Source: Streptomyces sp. A0958 (GTDB lineage: Bacteria; Actinomycetota; Actinomycetes; Streptomycetales; Streptomycetaceae). From it: a DNA stretch of 64,000 nucleotides. Location: NCBI RefSeq assembly GCF_004795035.1, contig NZ_SSBK01000021.1, positions 1 through 64,000 of the forward strand, read 5' to 3'. Below the pieces are notes generated by a model. That model was not told the DNA's origin and ran no database searches. It was given only the letters and a program-made list of their open reading frames with translations. Below, piece after piece: positions 42,706 through 50,382 of the stretch. Numbering within the stretch: the stretch's first letter is position 1; each line of letters starts with the position of its first letter. The translations under genes were made by a program, and so were the position numbers.

Positions 42706-43011
42706 GTGACAGCATCACTGACGTGCAGGAGGACCGCTTCTCTCGAAGCGGGAGCCGTCTACGCCTGGGAAACCGCAGAAGGTGTCACCGGGAACATCCT
42801 GATCGACCCGGAGGGATCAGTCGCCCGCCCCTGCACGCTGGAGGGAACGACCTTCGGCGACATGCTCCTCGACAAAAACGTCGGGAACGTGGAAAACCCC
42901 GACCCGGACCCGAAGCTCCGCCGTGCTTTCCTGATCGCGGCATCGGCGATCTTCCAGGAAGGGGAGCGGCAGGGGCGACTGCCTGACGAGATCACGCGTA
43001 CGTACTGGTAG
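42706..43011 (+). CDS. hypothetical protein
   Basis: This is an open frame of about 101 residues, with a conserved-looking part VYAWETAEGVTGNILIDPEG, then LRRAFLIAASAIFQEGERQG to the end. I do not recognise a domain. The composition is less GC-biased than neighbouring genes. The start is uncertain: GTG at 42706 is suggested, and the frame is open upstream to 42574. It could be a degraded gene. It is divergent from the MerR promoter. Confidence 0.45.
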   Translation: MTASLTCRRTASLEAGAVYAWETAEGVTGNILIDPEGSVARPCTLEGTTFGDMLLDKNVGNVENPDPDPKLRRAFLIAASAIFQEGERQGRLPDEITRTYW

Positions 43012-43112
43012 GCGCCACGTCACCACCCGACAGGCCGTGCTCTCCAGGAGAGCGTCCGCCCCAGGTCGGCAAGAGCACCGCCGAGGCCGGGCTGCGTGGC
43101 CCGGGTTTCCCC

Positions 43113-43178
43113 TGGAGCCCCTATCGGATTCGAACCGATGGCCTACGCACCACAAGTGCACGTGCTTCAGACCGCATG
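43113..43178 (-). other. tRNA-like 3' half adjacent to rnpB
   Basis: The minus strand reads a clear T-arm, ATCGG-TTCGAAT-CCGAT, then AGGGGCTCCA resembling a tRNA 3' end. A hairpin upstream could be an anticodon arm (GTG for His, or TGT for Thr, depending on folding) or a variable arm. The 5' acceptor strand AGCCCCT needed to pair is absent. It is therefore a truncated tRNA or tRNA-like element. It lies about 20 bp downstream of the rnpB 3' end on the same strand. Confidence 0.45.
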
Positions 43179-43195
43179 GCGACACCGCCGGTAGC

Positions 43196-43603
43196 GGCAG
43201 ACGAGTCGGGCTGTACGCCGGGTTCTGTCACCCGGTCGCCTCGCGGCGGCCGGGGAGACGGCCATCCATCTAGGACCGGCATTGCTGCCGGCCTCGTGCG
43301 GTCTACCCGCGAACTCGGGCGGGCAGCCCTCAAGCGTTCGCGCAGGAGCACCGGGGTGCTCCCTCTTGACCTTGCTCCGGGTGGGGTTTACCTAGCCGCC
43401 TGAGTCACCCCAGGCGCTGGTGGTCTCTTACACCACCGTTTCACCCTTACCGGGGACCGGAGTCCCAGGCGGTCTGTTTTCTGTGGCACTGTCCCGCGGG
43501 TCACCCCGGGTGGCCGTTAGCCATCACCCTGCCCTGTGGAGCCCGGACGTTCCTCGGGAGGGTCCGAAGATCCTCACGCGGCCGTCCGCCCGGCTCGTCT
43601 GCC
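43196..43603 (-). ncRNA. rnpB: RNase P RNA (type A)
   Basis: The RNA component of RNase P, which cuts tRNA 5' leaders, is read on the minus strand. The P1 helix is formed by GGCAGACGAGCCGGGC at the 5' end (from 43603) and GCCCGACTCGTCTGCC at the 3' end (to 43196). Between them are GAGGAACGTCCGGGCTCCAC, ACAGAAAACAGACCGCC, GGTAAGGGTGAAACGGTGGT and the near-universal AGATGGATGGCCG segment. Ends are set by P1 pairing and may differ by a few bases. A tRNA-like element follows. Confidence 0.95.
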
Positions 43604-43663
43604 GTGCCGCCCATGCTACCCGCCCGGCCGGGGGCGCCGGTCCGGCGGGAACGGTGCCGGAGG

Positions 43664-44173
43664 TCAGAGGCGGCCCGCGGCGAAGGCGGCGATCCCTGCC
43701 GTCCAGGCCGCGGTGACGTCGGCGGGGGTGGGGAAGCGGCCGTTCAGTTCCATGACGACCATGCCGTGGGCGAAGGCCCAGGCCGCTCGGGCGCGGGCCT
43801 CGTCGTGGGACAGGGCGCGGAAGAGGGGCGCGGCGGCGCGTTCTTCCAGTTCCTGGGGTTGGGGGCGGGCGGTGGTGAGGCGGTAGAGGTGGGGGTGGGC
43901 CAGGGCGTGGGCGCGGTAGGCGGCGGCCAGGGCCGGGAACGAGCCCGGGGCGGCGGTCTCCGCTGCTTCGAGCGCCTGGGTGGTCTCCCGCAGCATCGCG
44001 TCGGCCAGGGCGTTCACCACGGACGACTTGTCCGGGAAGTGTTTGTAGAGGGACGGCGCCGTGATGCCCACCCGGCCGGCGAGCCGGCGCATGGTCAGCG
44101 CTTCGGGGCCCTCCTGCTCCAAAAGGGTGCGGGCGGCGGCCAGGATCTGGGTCTGGCGGGCGCGGTCGGTCAC
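43664..44173 (-). CDS. TetR family transcriptional regulator
   Basis: This 169-residue protein has HTH MTDRARQTQILAAARTLLEQ, then GITAPSLYKHFPDKSSVV, followed by a short ligand domain with AHPHLYRLTTARP. The pattern is that of TetR/WHG-domain regulators. The start is GTG at 44173. It is divergent from a MerR gene across 150 bp and could control that unit; no palindrome is obvious. Confidence 0.88.
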   Translation of the reverse strand: MTDRARQTQILAAARTLLEQEGPEALTMRRLAGRVGITAPSLYKHFPDKSSVVNALADAMLRETTQALEAAETAAPGSFPALAAAYRAHALAHPHLYRLTTARPQPQELEERAAAPLFRALSHDEARARAAWAFAHGMVVMELNGRFPTPADVTAAWTAGIAAFAAGRL

Positions 44174-44286
44174 GCCGGTCCTTCCGTCGTACGGGCGCGG
44201 GGCGCGGGGGCGCGGGGCCGAACTCGCGATCGTACGAGATGGAGGGCGGCGGCCGCCCCCAGGCCGCGGTGTGGGACGACGGTGTC

Positions 44287-44317
44287 TTGACCTTGTCGCA
44301 GCGTCAGGGTTTCTACT
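44287..44317 (+). promoter_or_regulatory. MerR-type promoter, possibly leaderless
   Basis: -35 TTGACC (44287-44292) and -10 TCTACT (44312-44317) are separated by 19 bp with GCAGCGTCAGGG in the spacer, as in MerR-family targets. The predicted start of transcription, about 7 bp after the -10, coincides with the ATG at 44324, so the mRNA may be leaderless. Confidence 0.72.
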
Positions 44318-44323
44318 GGCGCC

Positions 44324-45067
44324 ATGCGCATCGGAGAGATCGCCGCGCTCGTCGGGCTGACCCCGCGAGCCGTGCGGCATTACCACCGGGTCGGTCTGCT
44401 GGCCGAGCCCGGGCGCCGGCCCAACGGCTACCGCTCCTACAGCGTGCGCGACGCCGTGGTGCTGGCAAGAATCCGGCGGCTGACCGAGCTCGGGCTGGGC
44501 CTGGGCGAAGTGCGGGAGGTCGTGGCCGGGGACGCGGGTCGTCCGCTCGGGGACGTGCTGCGTGAGCTGGACGCCGATCTGGCGCGGCAGGAGGAGGAGA
44601 TCCGGGGGCGGAGGCTGCGGCTGGCGGGGCTGCTGGAGGGGGCGCCGGCCACTGTCGAGACCGCTTCCCCCGCGCTGGCCGCGCTCCTGGCCGCCGGGCC
44701 CGTCACCGGCTCGGCGACCGCCGCCAGGGACCGGGAGCTTCTGGCGCTGCTGGACACGGCCGACGGGGGCAGCGGCGACATTTACGCGGCGCTGCGGCCT
44801 CTTGCCGACGATCCGGCGGTGCTCGGGCTGTACGAGGAACTGGACGCGCTCGTCGCGGCGCCCGCGGACGATCCGCGTGTTGCTCCACTGGCCCGGCGGC
44901 TGGCTGCGTTCGTACCGGCTGAGGTGCTGGCGGCGATTGCGCACGAGGGGCCGGCGGTGGCGGGGTTCGGGGAAGCGCTGCTGGCGGACTGTCCGCCCGC
45001 GCAGGCCGAGGTGGTGCGGCGGGTGATGGTGGCGCTGACCGTGCGGATGGGGGGAGGGGCCGGGTGA
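44324..45067 (+). CDS. MerR family transcriptional regulator
   Basis: This 247-residue protein begins directly with the MerR HTH: MRIGEIAALVGLTPRAVRHY, then GLLAEPGRRPNGYRSYSVRD. A coiled-coil helix spans about 70-110, and an Ala-rich effector domain follows. No metal-binding cysteine cluster is present, so a small organic ligand is more likely. Its GTGA overlap couples it to the membrane protein downstream, probably its regulatory target. It is likely autoregulated through the 19-bp-spacer promoter. Confidence 0.9.
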   Translation: MRIGEIAALVGLTPRAVRHYHRVGLLAEPGRRPNGYRSYSVRDAVVLARIRRLTELGLGLGEVREVVAGDAGRPLGDVLRELDADLARQEEEIRGRRLRLAGLLEGAPATVETASPALAALLAAGPVTGSATAARDRELLALLDTADGGSGDIYAALRPLADDPAVLGLYEELDALVAAPADDPRVAPLARRLAAFVPAEVLAAIAHEGPAVAGFGEALLADCPPAQAEVVRRVMVALTVRMGGGAG

Positions 45068-45897
45068 GGGGGCCAGTGCGGGGTGCGCGGATCGTGGCCG
45101 GGGCCGTACTGCCCGTCGAGCCGGCCGTGGGGGTGTGCCTGGTCGCTGGCGTGCGCGTGCCGGGTGTCGTACTGGCCGGGGCGGAGGGGGCGGTGCTGGC
45201 GGCGCTGGTCGTGGAGGCCTTCTTGGTCGGGCGGCTGTGGCGGGTGCGGCGCCGGGCGGGTGGCGGGCGGAGGGAGGCGACGGGTGCGGTACTGCGCGCG
45301 GTCGTACCGGTGAAGGCGCGCAGGCTCGTCGCACACGAACTGCGGGCGCTGCAGAGTCTGGGGCTGTGGGTGGTGCGGCGGCGCCACGGCGTCCCGGCGG
45401 GGGCGCTGGCCGTCCCGTACACGGGGCCGCAGACGGCGATGATGTACGGCCTGCTCTTCGTTTCGGCCGTGGAGACGGTCATGCTCGCCCTGCTGATTCC
45501 CTGGCTCGCCGTGCAGCGGGTCCTGCTGGTCCTGGACGTCTACGGGATGCTGCTGGTGCTCGCCCTGCACGCCGCCTGTGCGACGCGGCCGCATGTCGTG
45601 GGCGCGGACGGATCGCTGAGGATTCGCTACGGCGCCCTGTTCGATCTACGGGTTCCGGCCGACGCGATCGCCACCGCCCGGGTCGAACGGCGCTTCTCCG
45701 AGGGCCGCGGCGCGCTGGTGCGGCTCGGCCCGGATGACGTGCTCGACCTCGCCGTCGGCGGCCAGACCACCGTGACCGTGGAACTGAACGCGCCGCTCGG
45801 CTTCGTACGGCCGCTCGGAGGCCGAGGGCTGGCGCGCGCGGTCCGGTTCCACGTCGATGACCCGCCCGCCGCCCTCGCAGCCCTCGGGTCGGGGTGA
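45064..45897 (+). CDS. hypothetical membrane protein coupled to MerR
   Basis: This 277-residue protein has about four hydrophobic segments: one pair near residues 12-60 and another near 120-170. A C-terminal soluble part follows with LFDLRVPADAIATARVERRF, resembling a PH-like fold after membrane spans. I do not recognise a family. Its GTG start overlaps the MerR stop. A role in resistance or envelope stress would fit the pairing, but this is inference. Confidence 0.7.
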   Translation: MRGPVRGARIVAGAVLPVEPAVGVCLVAGVRVPGVVLAGAEGAVLAALVVEAFLVGRLWRVRRRAGGGRREATGAVLRAVVPVKARRLVAHELRALQSLGLWVVRRRHGVPAGALAVPYTGPQTAMMYGLLFVSAVETVMLALLIPWLAVQRVLLVLDVYGMLLVLALHAACATRPHVVGADGSLRIRYGALFDLRVPADAIATARVERRFSEGRGALVRLGPDDVLDLAVGGQTTVTVELNAPLGFVRPLGGRGLARAVRFHVDDPPAALAALGSG

Positions 45898-45903
45898 CAA
45901 TGC

Positions 45904-46152
45904 CTTTACCGTTCGCGGGGCTGCCTGGTTGAGGTGGACTTGGCGGCGTTCACCCGGGGGGAGGCGGGCGGGGCCGTCCTCGATGCGGGCGACGACGGCC
46001 GGGGCGTCGATGTGGACGGTGCCCGTGGTCGGTTCGTTGTCCTTCACGTCCACCGCGTACGCGTCGAAGACCACTCCCACCTCGTCCTTGAGCAGGGCCG
46101 CCCGCAGCGGGGTGTCGGCTGGGCCGGTCATGTGCAGATGGCGGCGGGGCAC
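45904..46152 (-). pseudogene. RNB-type ribonuclease gene with internal deletion
   Basis: The minus strand from GTG 46152 encodes MPRRHLHMTGPADTPLRAAL, the N-terminus I know from Streptomyces RNB-domain (RNase II-like) proteins. It is directly followed in frame by KDEVGVVFDAYAVDVKDNEP and further C-terminal residues of the same family. The catalytic RNB core, some 400 residues, is missing. The normal C-terminal stop is also lost, so the frame runs into the neighbouring gene's 3' end. This is a deletion remnant and cannot be active. Confidence 0.75.
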
Positions 46153-46350
46153 GGATCGAGCGTAGGGCGGGGTGGAATGCGGGGCATCCCGGTGGCGTCG
46201 GCTCCTGCGTCCGCCACCGACCCGCCGGGGCGCGGTCCGTGGCATCCCGGGTGGCCTCGGCTCCGACAGCCGCCCCCGCCCCCGGCCCCGGGGCGCGGTC
46301 CGTCGCGCCCCCGGTGGCGCCGAATCCCGCAGCGCGGTCCGTGGCTGCCT

Positions 46351-46453
46351 CCGGCCGCCACCGACCGGCGCGGGTCCGTGTGGGCCGCCCCCGTACGCTG
46401 CCACCGGCCGCCACCGACCGGCGCGGGTCCGTGTGGGCCGCCCCCGTACGCTG
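46351..46453. repeat. 50-bp near-perfect direct duplication
   Basis: The 50 bp at 46351-46400 recurs at 46404-46453, separated by 3 bp; both begin CCGGCCGCCACCGACC and end CCCGTACGCTG. Shorter copies of GCGCGGTCCGTGGC-like words fill 46200-46350. The whole 370-bp interval upstream of yaaA is repetitive and holds no gene that I can support. Confidence 0.9.
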
Positions 46454-46525
46454 GCTCCGGGGCGTCCGCACGGCCCGTACGCCGTGGTCGGCGCCCCTTC
46501 CCCGTACGTATGAAGGAGAACCGCC

Positions 46526-47326
46526 GTGCTCGTGCTGTTGCCGCCCTCCGAAGGAAAGGCCGCCTCGGGGCGCGGGGCGCCCCTGAAGCCCGAGTCGCTT
46601 TCGCTGCCCGGTCTGGCCGGGGCGCGGGCCGCCGTGCTGGACGGGCTCGTGGAGCTGTGCGCGGGTGACGAGGAGAAGGCCCGCGAGGTGCTGGGGCTCA
46701 GCGAGGGGCTGCGGGGTGAGGTCGCGAAGAACGCCGGGCTGCGGACGGCGGGCACGCGGCCGGCCGGGGAGCTGTACACCGGTGTGCTGTACGACGCGCT
46801 CGGCCTCGCCTCCCTCGACGCGGCCGCCCGGCGCCGGGCCGGGACGTCGCTGCTGGTGTTCTCCGGGCTGTGGGGCGCGGTACGGGTGGGCGACCGGATT
46901 CCTCCGTACCGCTGCTCGATGGGGGTGAAGCTGCCGGGTCTTGGCGCGCTCGGGGCGTTCTGGCGTACGCCGATGGCCGAGGTGATGCCCAAGGCGGCGG
47001 GCGACGGGCTGGTGCTGGACCTGCGCTCGTCCGCGTACACGGCGGCCTGGAAGCCCAAGGGGGCGGTCGCGGAGCGCACGGCGAGCGTGCGGGTGCTGCA
47101 CGCGCAGGTCGTGGACGGGGTGGAGAAGCGGTCCGTGGTCAGCCACTTCAACAAGGCCACCAAGGGCCGGATGGTGCGCGACCTCCTCGTCACGGGGGCC
47201 CGGCCGTCCGGGCCCGCCGAGCTGGTGACCGTCCTGCGGGACCTCGGGTACGTCGTCGAGGGCGAGGCCCCCGCCCGGCCGGGGCGCCCTTGGCAGCTCG
47301 ATGTGGTCGTCACGGAGATCCACTGA
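46526..47326 (+). CDS. yaaA: peroxide stress protein YaaA
   Basis: This 266-residue protein begins MLVLLPPSEGKAASGRG, the family's diagnostic start. It contains LYTGVLYDALG, LLVFSGLWGAVRVGDRIPPY and SHFNKATKGRMVRDLL. YaaA lowers free iron and protects DNA during hydrogen peroxide stress in E. coli and has a DNA-binding fold. The start is GTG at 46526 with AAGGAGAA upstream. It lies downstream of the repetitive region. Confidence 0.93.
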   Translation: MLVLLPPSEGKAASGRGAPLKPESLSLPGLAGARAAVLDGLVELCAGDEEKAREVLGLSEGLRGEVAKNAGLRTAGTRPAGELYTGVLYDALGLASLDAAARRRAGTSLLVFSGLWGAVRVGDRIPPYRCSMGVKLPGLGALGAFWRTPMAEVMPKAAGDGLVLDLRSSAYTAAWKPKGAVAERTASVRVLHAQVVDGVEKRSVVSHFNKATKGRMVRDLLVTGARPSGPAELVTVLRDLGYVVEGEAPARPGRPWQLDVVVTEIH

Positions 47327-47341
47327 GAGTGCGTTGCATTC

Positions 47342-47361
47342 TGCGCAACGTTCGTTGCGCA
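47342..47361. promoter_or_regulatory. IclR-like palindrome upstream of KDPG aldolase
   Basis: TGCGCAACGTTCGTTGCGCA has perfect 9-bp arms around a TT centre, 30 bp before the aldolase ATG. A third half-site, GCGTTGC, lies just upstream (47332-47338). GTTGCGCA words are typical of IclR-family operators in actinobacteria. No IclR gene is in the window. Confidence 0.65.
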
Positions 47362-47390
47362 TAGCGCCTTGAGCGAGGCAGGATGGGCGC

Positions 47391-48011
47391 ATGACCTCCT
47401 CCGTGCTGGACCTCGCCCCCGTCGTGCCCGTCGTCGTCCTGGAGGACGCGGCCGACGCGGTGCCGCTCGCCCGCGCCCTGGTCGCGGGCGGGCTTCCGGC
47501 GATCGAGGTCACCCTGCGCACCGCCGCTGCCCTGGACGCGATCCGGGCCGTCGCGGCGGAGGTTCCGGACGCGGTCGTCGGGGCCGGCACGGTGATCTCG
47601 GCAGGCAACGTCTCCGACACCGTGGCGGCGGGGGCCCGGTTCCTGGTCAGCCCCGGCTGGACGGACTCGTTGCTGGACGCCATGAAGGGTTCCGGGCTGC
47701 CGTTCCTGCCGGGGGTCTCGACCACCTCCGAGGTGGTCGCGCTGCTGGAGCGCGGGGTCACCGAGATGAAGTTCTTCCCGGCCGAGGCGGCGGGCGGCAC
47801 GGCCTATCTGAAGGCCCTCTCCGCCCCGCTCCCCCAGGCCCGGTTCTGCCCGACCGGCGGCATCTCGCTCGCCTCCGCGCCCTCGTATCTGGCCCTGCCC
47901 AACGTCGGCTGTGTGGGCGGCAGTTGGATGGTGCCCGGCGACGCGGTGGCGGCCCGGGACTGGGACCGGGTGGAGCGGCTGGCCGCCGAGGCCGCGGCTC
48001 TGGGGGCCTGA
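47391..48011 (+). CDS. eda: KHG/KDPG aldolase
   Basis: This 206-residue class I aldolase has EVTLRT with E39 and R43, and KFFPAEAAGG with the Schiff-base K127. Both fit 2-keto-3-deoxy-6-phosphogluconate aldolase, which gives pyruvate and glyceraldehyde 3-phosphate. VGAGTV and SPGWT complete the barrel. The length is normal. No dehydratase gene is adjacent, so it may serve uronate or hydroxyglutarate degradation encoded elsewhere. A strong palindrome sits in its promoter region. Confidence 0.93.
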   Translation: MTSSVLDLAPVVPVVVLEDAADAVPLARALVAGGLPAIEVTLRTAAALDAIRAVAAEVPDAVVGAGTVISAGNVSDTVAAGARFLVSPGWTDSLLDAMKGSGLPFLPGVSTTSEVVALLERGVTEMKFFPAEAAGGTAYLKALSAPLPQARFCPTGGISLASAPSYLALPNVGCVGGSWMVPGDAVAARDWDRVERLAAEAAALGA

Positions 48012-48150
48012 ACGCGGCGGCGAAGAACCCGTCGTGCATCGGCATGCATGCTCCCCGGTATTCCGGGCACGACACCTTGTAGGGGACGTGACCCGCACGC
48101 CGGGTGACCCGGGTTCCGGCAGGCCTCCCCCAGCCCGCCGGAACCGCCTC

Positions 48151-48187
48151 GGCCCCACCGGCCTTTCCCCCCCCGGCCGGTGGGGCC
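48151..48187. terminator. bidirectional hairpin terminator
   Basis: GGCCCCACCGGCC (48151-48163) and GGCCGGTGGGGCC (48175-48187) are perfect 13-bp arms around an 11-nt loop. It lies between the convergent aldolase and RNase H genes and is suited to stop both. Confidence 0.8.
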
Positions 48188-48211
48188 TTGTGCTGCCCGG
48201 GTCTTCGCGGG

Positions 48212-49639
48212 CTACCGCAGGTGGGACGTGTCGTTCAGCAGCCGCAGCGAGGCGTTGCCGTCCGCGTAGTACGCCACGGCCGAGACGGACGCCGCCGACA
48301 GCTCCATCCGGAACAGCGACTCCGCAGGCGCGCCCAGGGCCAGCCGGACCAGGGTCTTGATGGGCGTGACGTGCGTGACGACGAGGACCGTGCGGCCGGC
48401 GTACCGCGTGACGAGGCGGTCCCGGGCATCCGCCACGCGGCGGGCGACCTCGGTGAAGCTCTCGCCGCCGCCGGTGGGCGCCGCGTCCGGGGAGTCGAGC
48501 CAGGCGTCCAGGTCGGTGCCGTACCGCTCCTTGACCTCGCCGAACGTGAGCCCTTCCCAGGCGCCGAAGTCCGTCTCACGCAGCCCGTCCTCGACCCGGA
48601 CCTCCAGGCCGAGCCGGGCCGCGACCGCGCCGGCCGTCTCGCGGCAGCGGCGCAGCGGTGAACTGACGATCTCCTGCACGGTGCCCCGGGCGGCGAACGC
48701 CTCGGCCGCCCGTTCGGCCTGTTCGCGGCCCGCGGCGGAGAGCGCGGGGTCGATGCCGCCGCTGCCGGAGAACCGCTTCTGCGGGGTGAGGGCCGTCTCG
48801 CCGTGCCGCAGCAGTACGAGCGTGGCGGGCGCGCCCAGGTCGGGGGCCATGCCCCAGCCCACCTGCGGGGTGACGGGGTCGGAGGGCGGCGGGCCCGACG
48901 ACACGGCGGCGGCCGGGACCGTCGCGGACGGGCCCTGCCTCCTGTCGCTCGACGCGTCCGTCCCCGCCGGGCCCTGCGTCGTCGCACCGCTCGTCCCGGC
49001 CGGGTTCGGCGAAGCACTGCTCGTCCCGCCCGGTCCCGCCGCGCCCCCGGACGCGGTGCCCGGGCGGTTCAGCGCCGCTCGGGCTCTCGCCGCGCCGGCC
49101 GTCGCGTCGCCGGGCGGGCCCTCGACCGGGGGCAGGGCGGCGGCCACCGAGGAGCGGGGGGCGTCGAGCGCGGCCGTGGACGCGGACGGGTTCCACTGGC
49201 CGCCGCGCCGGCCCGCGTCCATCGCCTCGTTGGCCAGGCGGTCGGCGTGCTTGTTCTGCTCGCGCGGAATCCACTCGTAGGTGAGGGCGACGCCCGGCAG
49301 GACACTCGCCGCCTCGGCCGCGAGCGGCTTCATGCCCGGGTGCTTGATCTTCCAGCGGCCCGACATCTGTTCCACGACCAGCTTGGAGTCCATCCGGACG
49401 TGGACCCGGGCCCCGGCGTCCCCCGTGCCGTCCGGCAGCAGCGCCTTCACGGCGCGCAGGCCGGCGATGAGGCCCTTGTACTCGGCGACGTTGTTCGTCG
49501 CGACCCCGATGTACTCGGCGGCCTCGGCCAGCGTCTCGCCGGTCTCCGGGTCGATGACGACCGCGCCGTAGCCGGCGGGGCCCGGGTTGCCCCGGGAACC
49601 GCCGTCGGCCTCCACGACGAACTGGCGCGGCCGGTTCAC
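48212..49639 (-). CDS. bifunctional RNase H / acid phosphatase
   Basis: This 475-residue protein has an N-terminal RNase HI domain (EADGGSRGNPGPAGYG near 10-25, NNVAEYKGLIAGL, then WIPREQNKHADRLANEAMD). An Ala/Gly/Pro linker spans about 155-270, and a C-terminal histidine-phosphatase domain follows with LRHGETALT and VVTHVTPIK. This fusion is known from mycobacteria, where the phosphatase side acts on alpha-ribazole phosphate. The linker here is long and disordered. The GTG start at 49639 overlaps the upstream stop (TAGTG). Confidence 0.93.
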   Translation of the reverse strand: MNRPRQFVVEADGGSRGNPGPAGYGAVVIDPETGETLAEAAEYIGVATNNVAEYKGLIAGLRAVKALLPDGTGDAGARVHVRMDSKLVVEQMSGRWKIKHPGMKPLAAEAASVLPGVALTYEWIPREQNKHADRLANEAMDAGRRGGQWNPSASTAALDAPRSSVAAALPPVEGPPGDATAGAARARAALNRPGTASGGAAGPGGTSSASPNPAGTSGATTQGPAGTDASSDRRQGPSATVPAAAVSSGPPPSDPVTPQVGWGMAPDLGAPATLVLLRHGETALTPQKRFSGSGGIDPALSAAGREQAERAAEAFAARGTVQEIVSSPLRRCRETAGAVAARLGLEVRVEDGLRETDFGAWEGLTFGEVKERYGTDLDAWLDSPDAAPTGGGESFTEVARRVADARDRLVTRYAGRTVLVVTHVTPIKTLVRLALGAPAESLFRMELSAASVSAVAYYADGNASLRLLNDTSHLR

Positions 49640-50382
49640 TACAGGCCCGAGTCCGCGGTGCGGACCAGGATGCGGCGGCAGTTCTCGCAGCGCAGCACCG
49701 TGTCGGGGGACGCGGCCTTCACATCGTTGATCTCGGTGATGTTGAGCTCCAGGCGGCAGCCCTCGCAGCGGCGCTGGTAGAGGCGGGCGGCGCCCACCCC
49801 GCCCTGCTGGGCGCGGAGCTTGTCGTACAGCTTGAGCAGGTCGGCGGGGACCGAACCGGCGACGACCTCGCGCTCCTTGGTGACCGTGGCGGCCTCCGCG
49901 TCGAGCTCCTGGGTCGCGGCGTCCCGGCGGGCGGTGGCGTCGTCCACCTTGGCCTGCACGGCGGCGACGCGGTCGGTCAGCTCGGTGACCCGCTCCTGCG
50001 CGGACTCGCGGCGCTCCATGACCTCCAGGACGATGTCCTCCAGGTCGCCCTGGCGCTTGGCGAGCGAGGTGATCTCGCGCTGCAGGCTCTCCAGGTCCTT
50101 CGGCGAGGTGACCGCGCCGGAGTCCAGGCGCTGCTGGTCGCGGGCGGCGCGCTGGCGTACCTGGTCGACGTCCTGCTCCGCCTTGGTCTGCTCGCGCGCG
50201 GTGTCGCTCTCCTCGGTCGTCGAGGCGACGAGCAGGTCGCGGAGCTGGGAGAGGTCGGCCGTGAGCGACTCGATCTCGGCGTGCTCGGGCAGGGACTTGC
50301 GCCGGTGCGCGAGCTGGGAGAGGCGCTGGTCGAGCGCCTGGACGTCGAGAAGTCGGATCTGGTCGGCGGGCGCGGCGTTCAG
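49639..50382 (-). CDS. zinc-ribbon coiled-coil protein (DUF164-like), CTG start
   Basis: This 247-residue protein has a long coiled coil (about 10-180) and a C-terminal C4 zinc ribbon, CEGCRLELN then LRCENCRRIL. The family start MNAAPADQIRLLDVQALD is preserved, yet its first codon is CTG at 50380-50382. That codon overlaps the nif3 stop as CTGA, mirroring the usual ATGA coupling. No ATG, GTG or TTG is available before the conserved coiled coil. It is thought to be a nucleic-acid-associated protein and sits between nif3 and RNase H genes in actinobacteria. Confidence 0.9.
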   Translation of the reverse strand: MNAAPADQIRLLDVQALDQRLSQLAHRRKSLPEHAEIESLTADLSQLRDLLVASTTEESDTAREQTKAEQDVDQVRQRAARDQQRLDSGAVTSPKDLESLQREITSLAKRQGDLEDIVLEVMERRESAQERVTELTDRVAAVQAKVDDATARRDAATQELDAEAATVTKEREVVAGSVPADLLKLYDKLRAQQGGVGAARLYQRRCEGCRLELNITEINDVKAASPDTVLRCENCRRILVRTADSGL

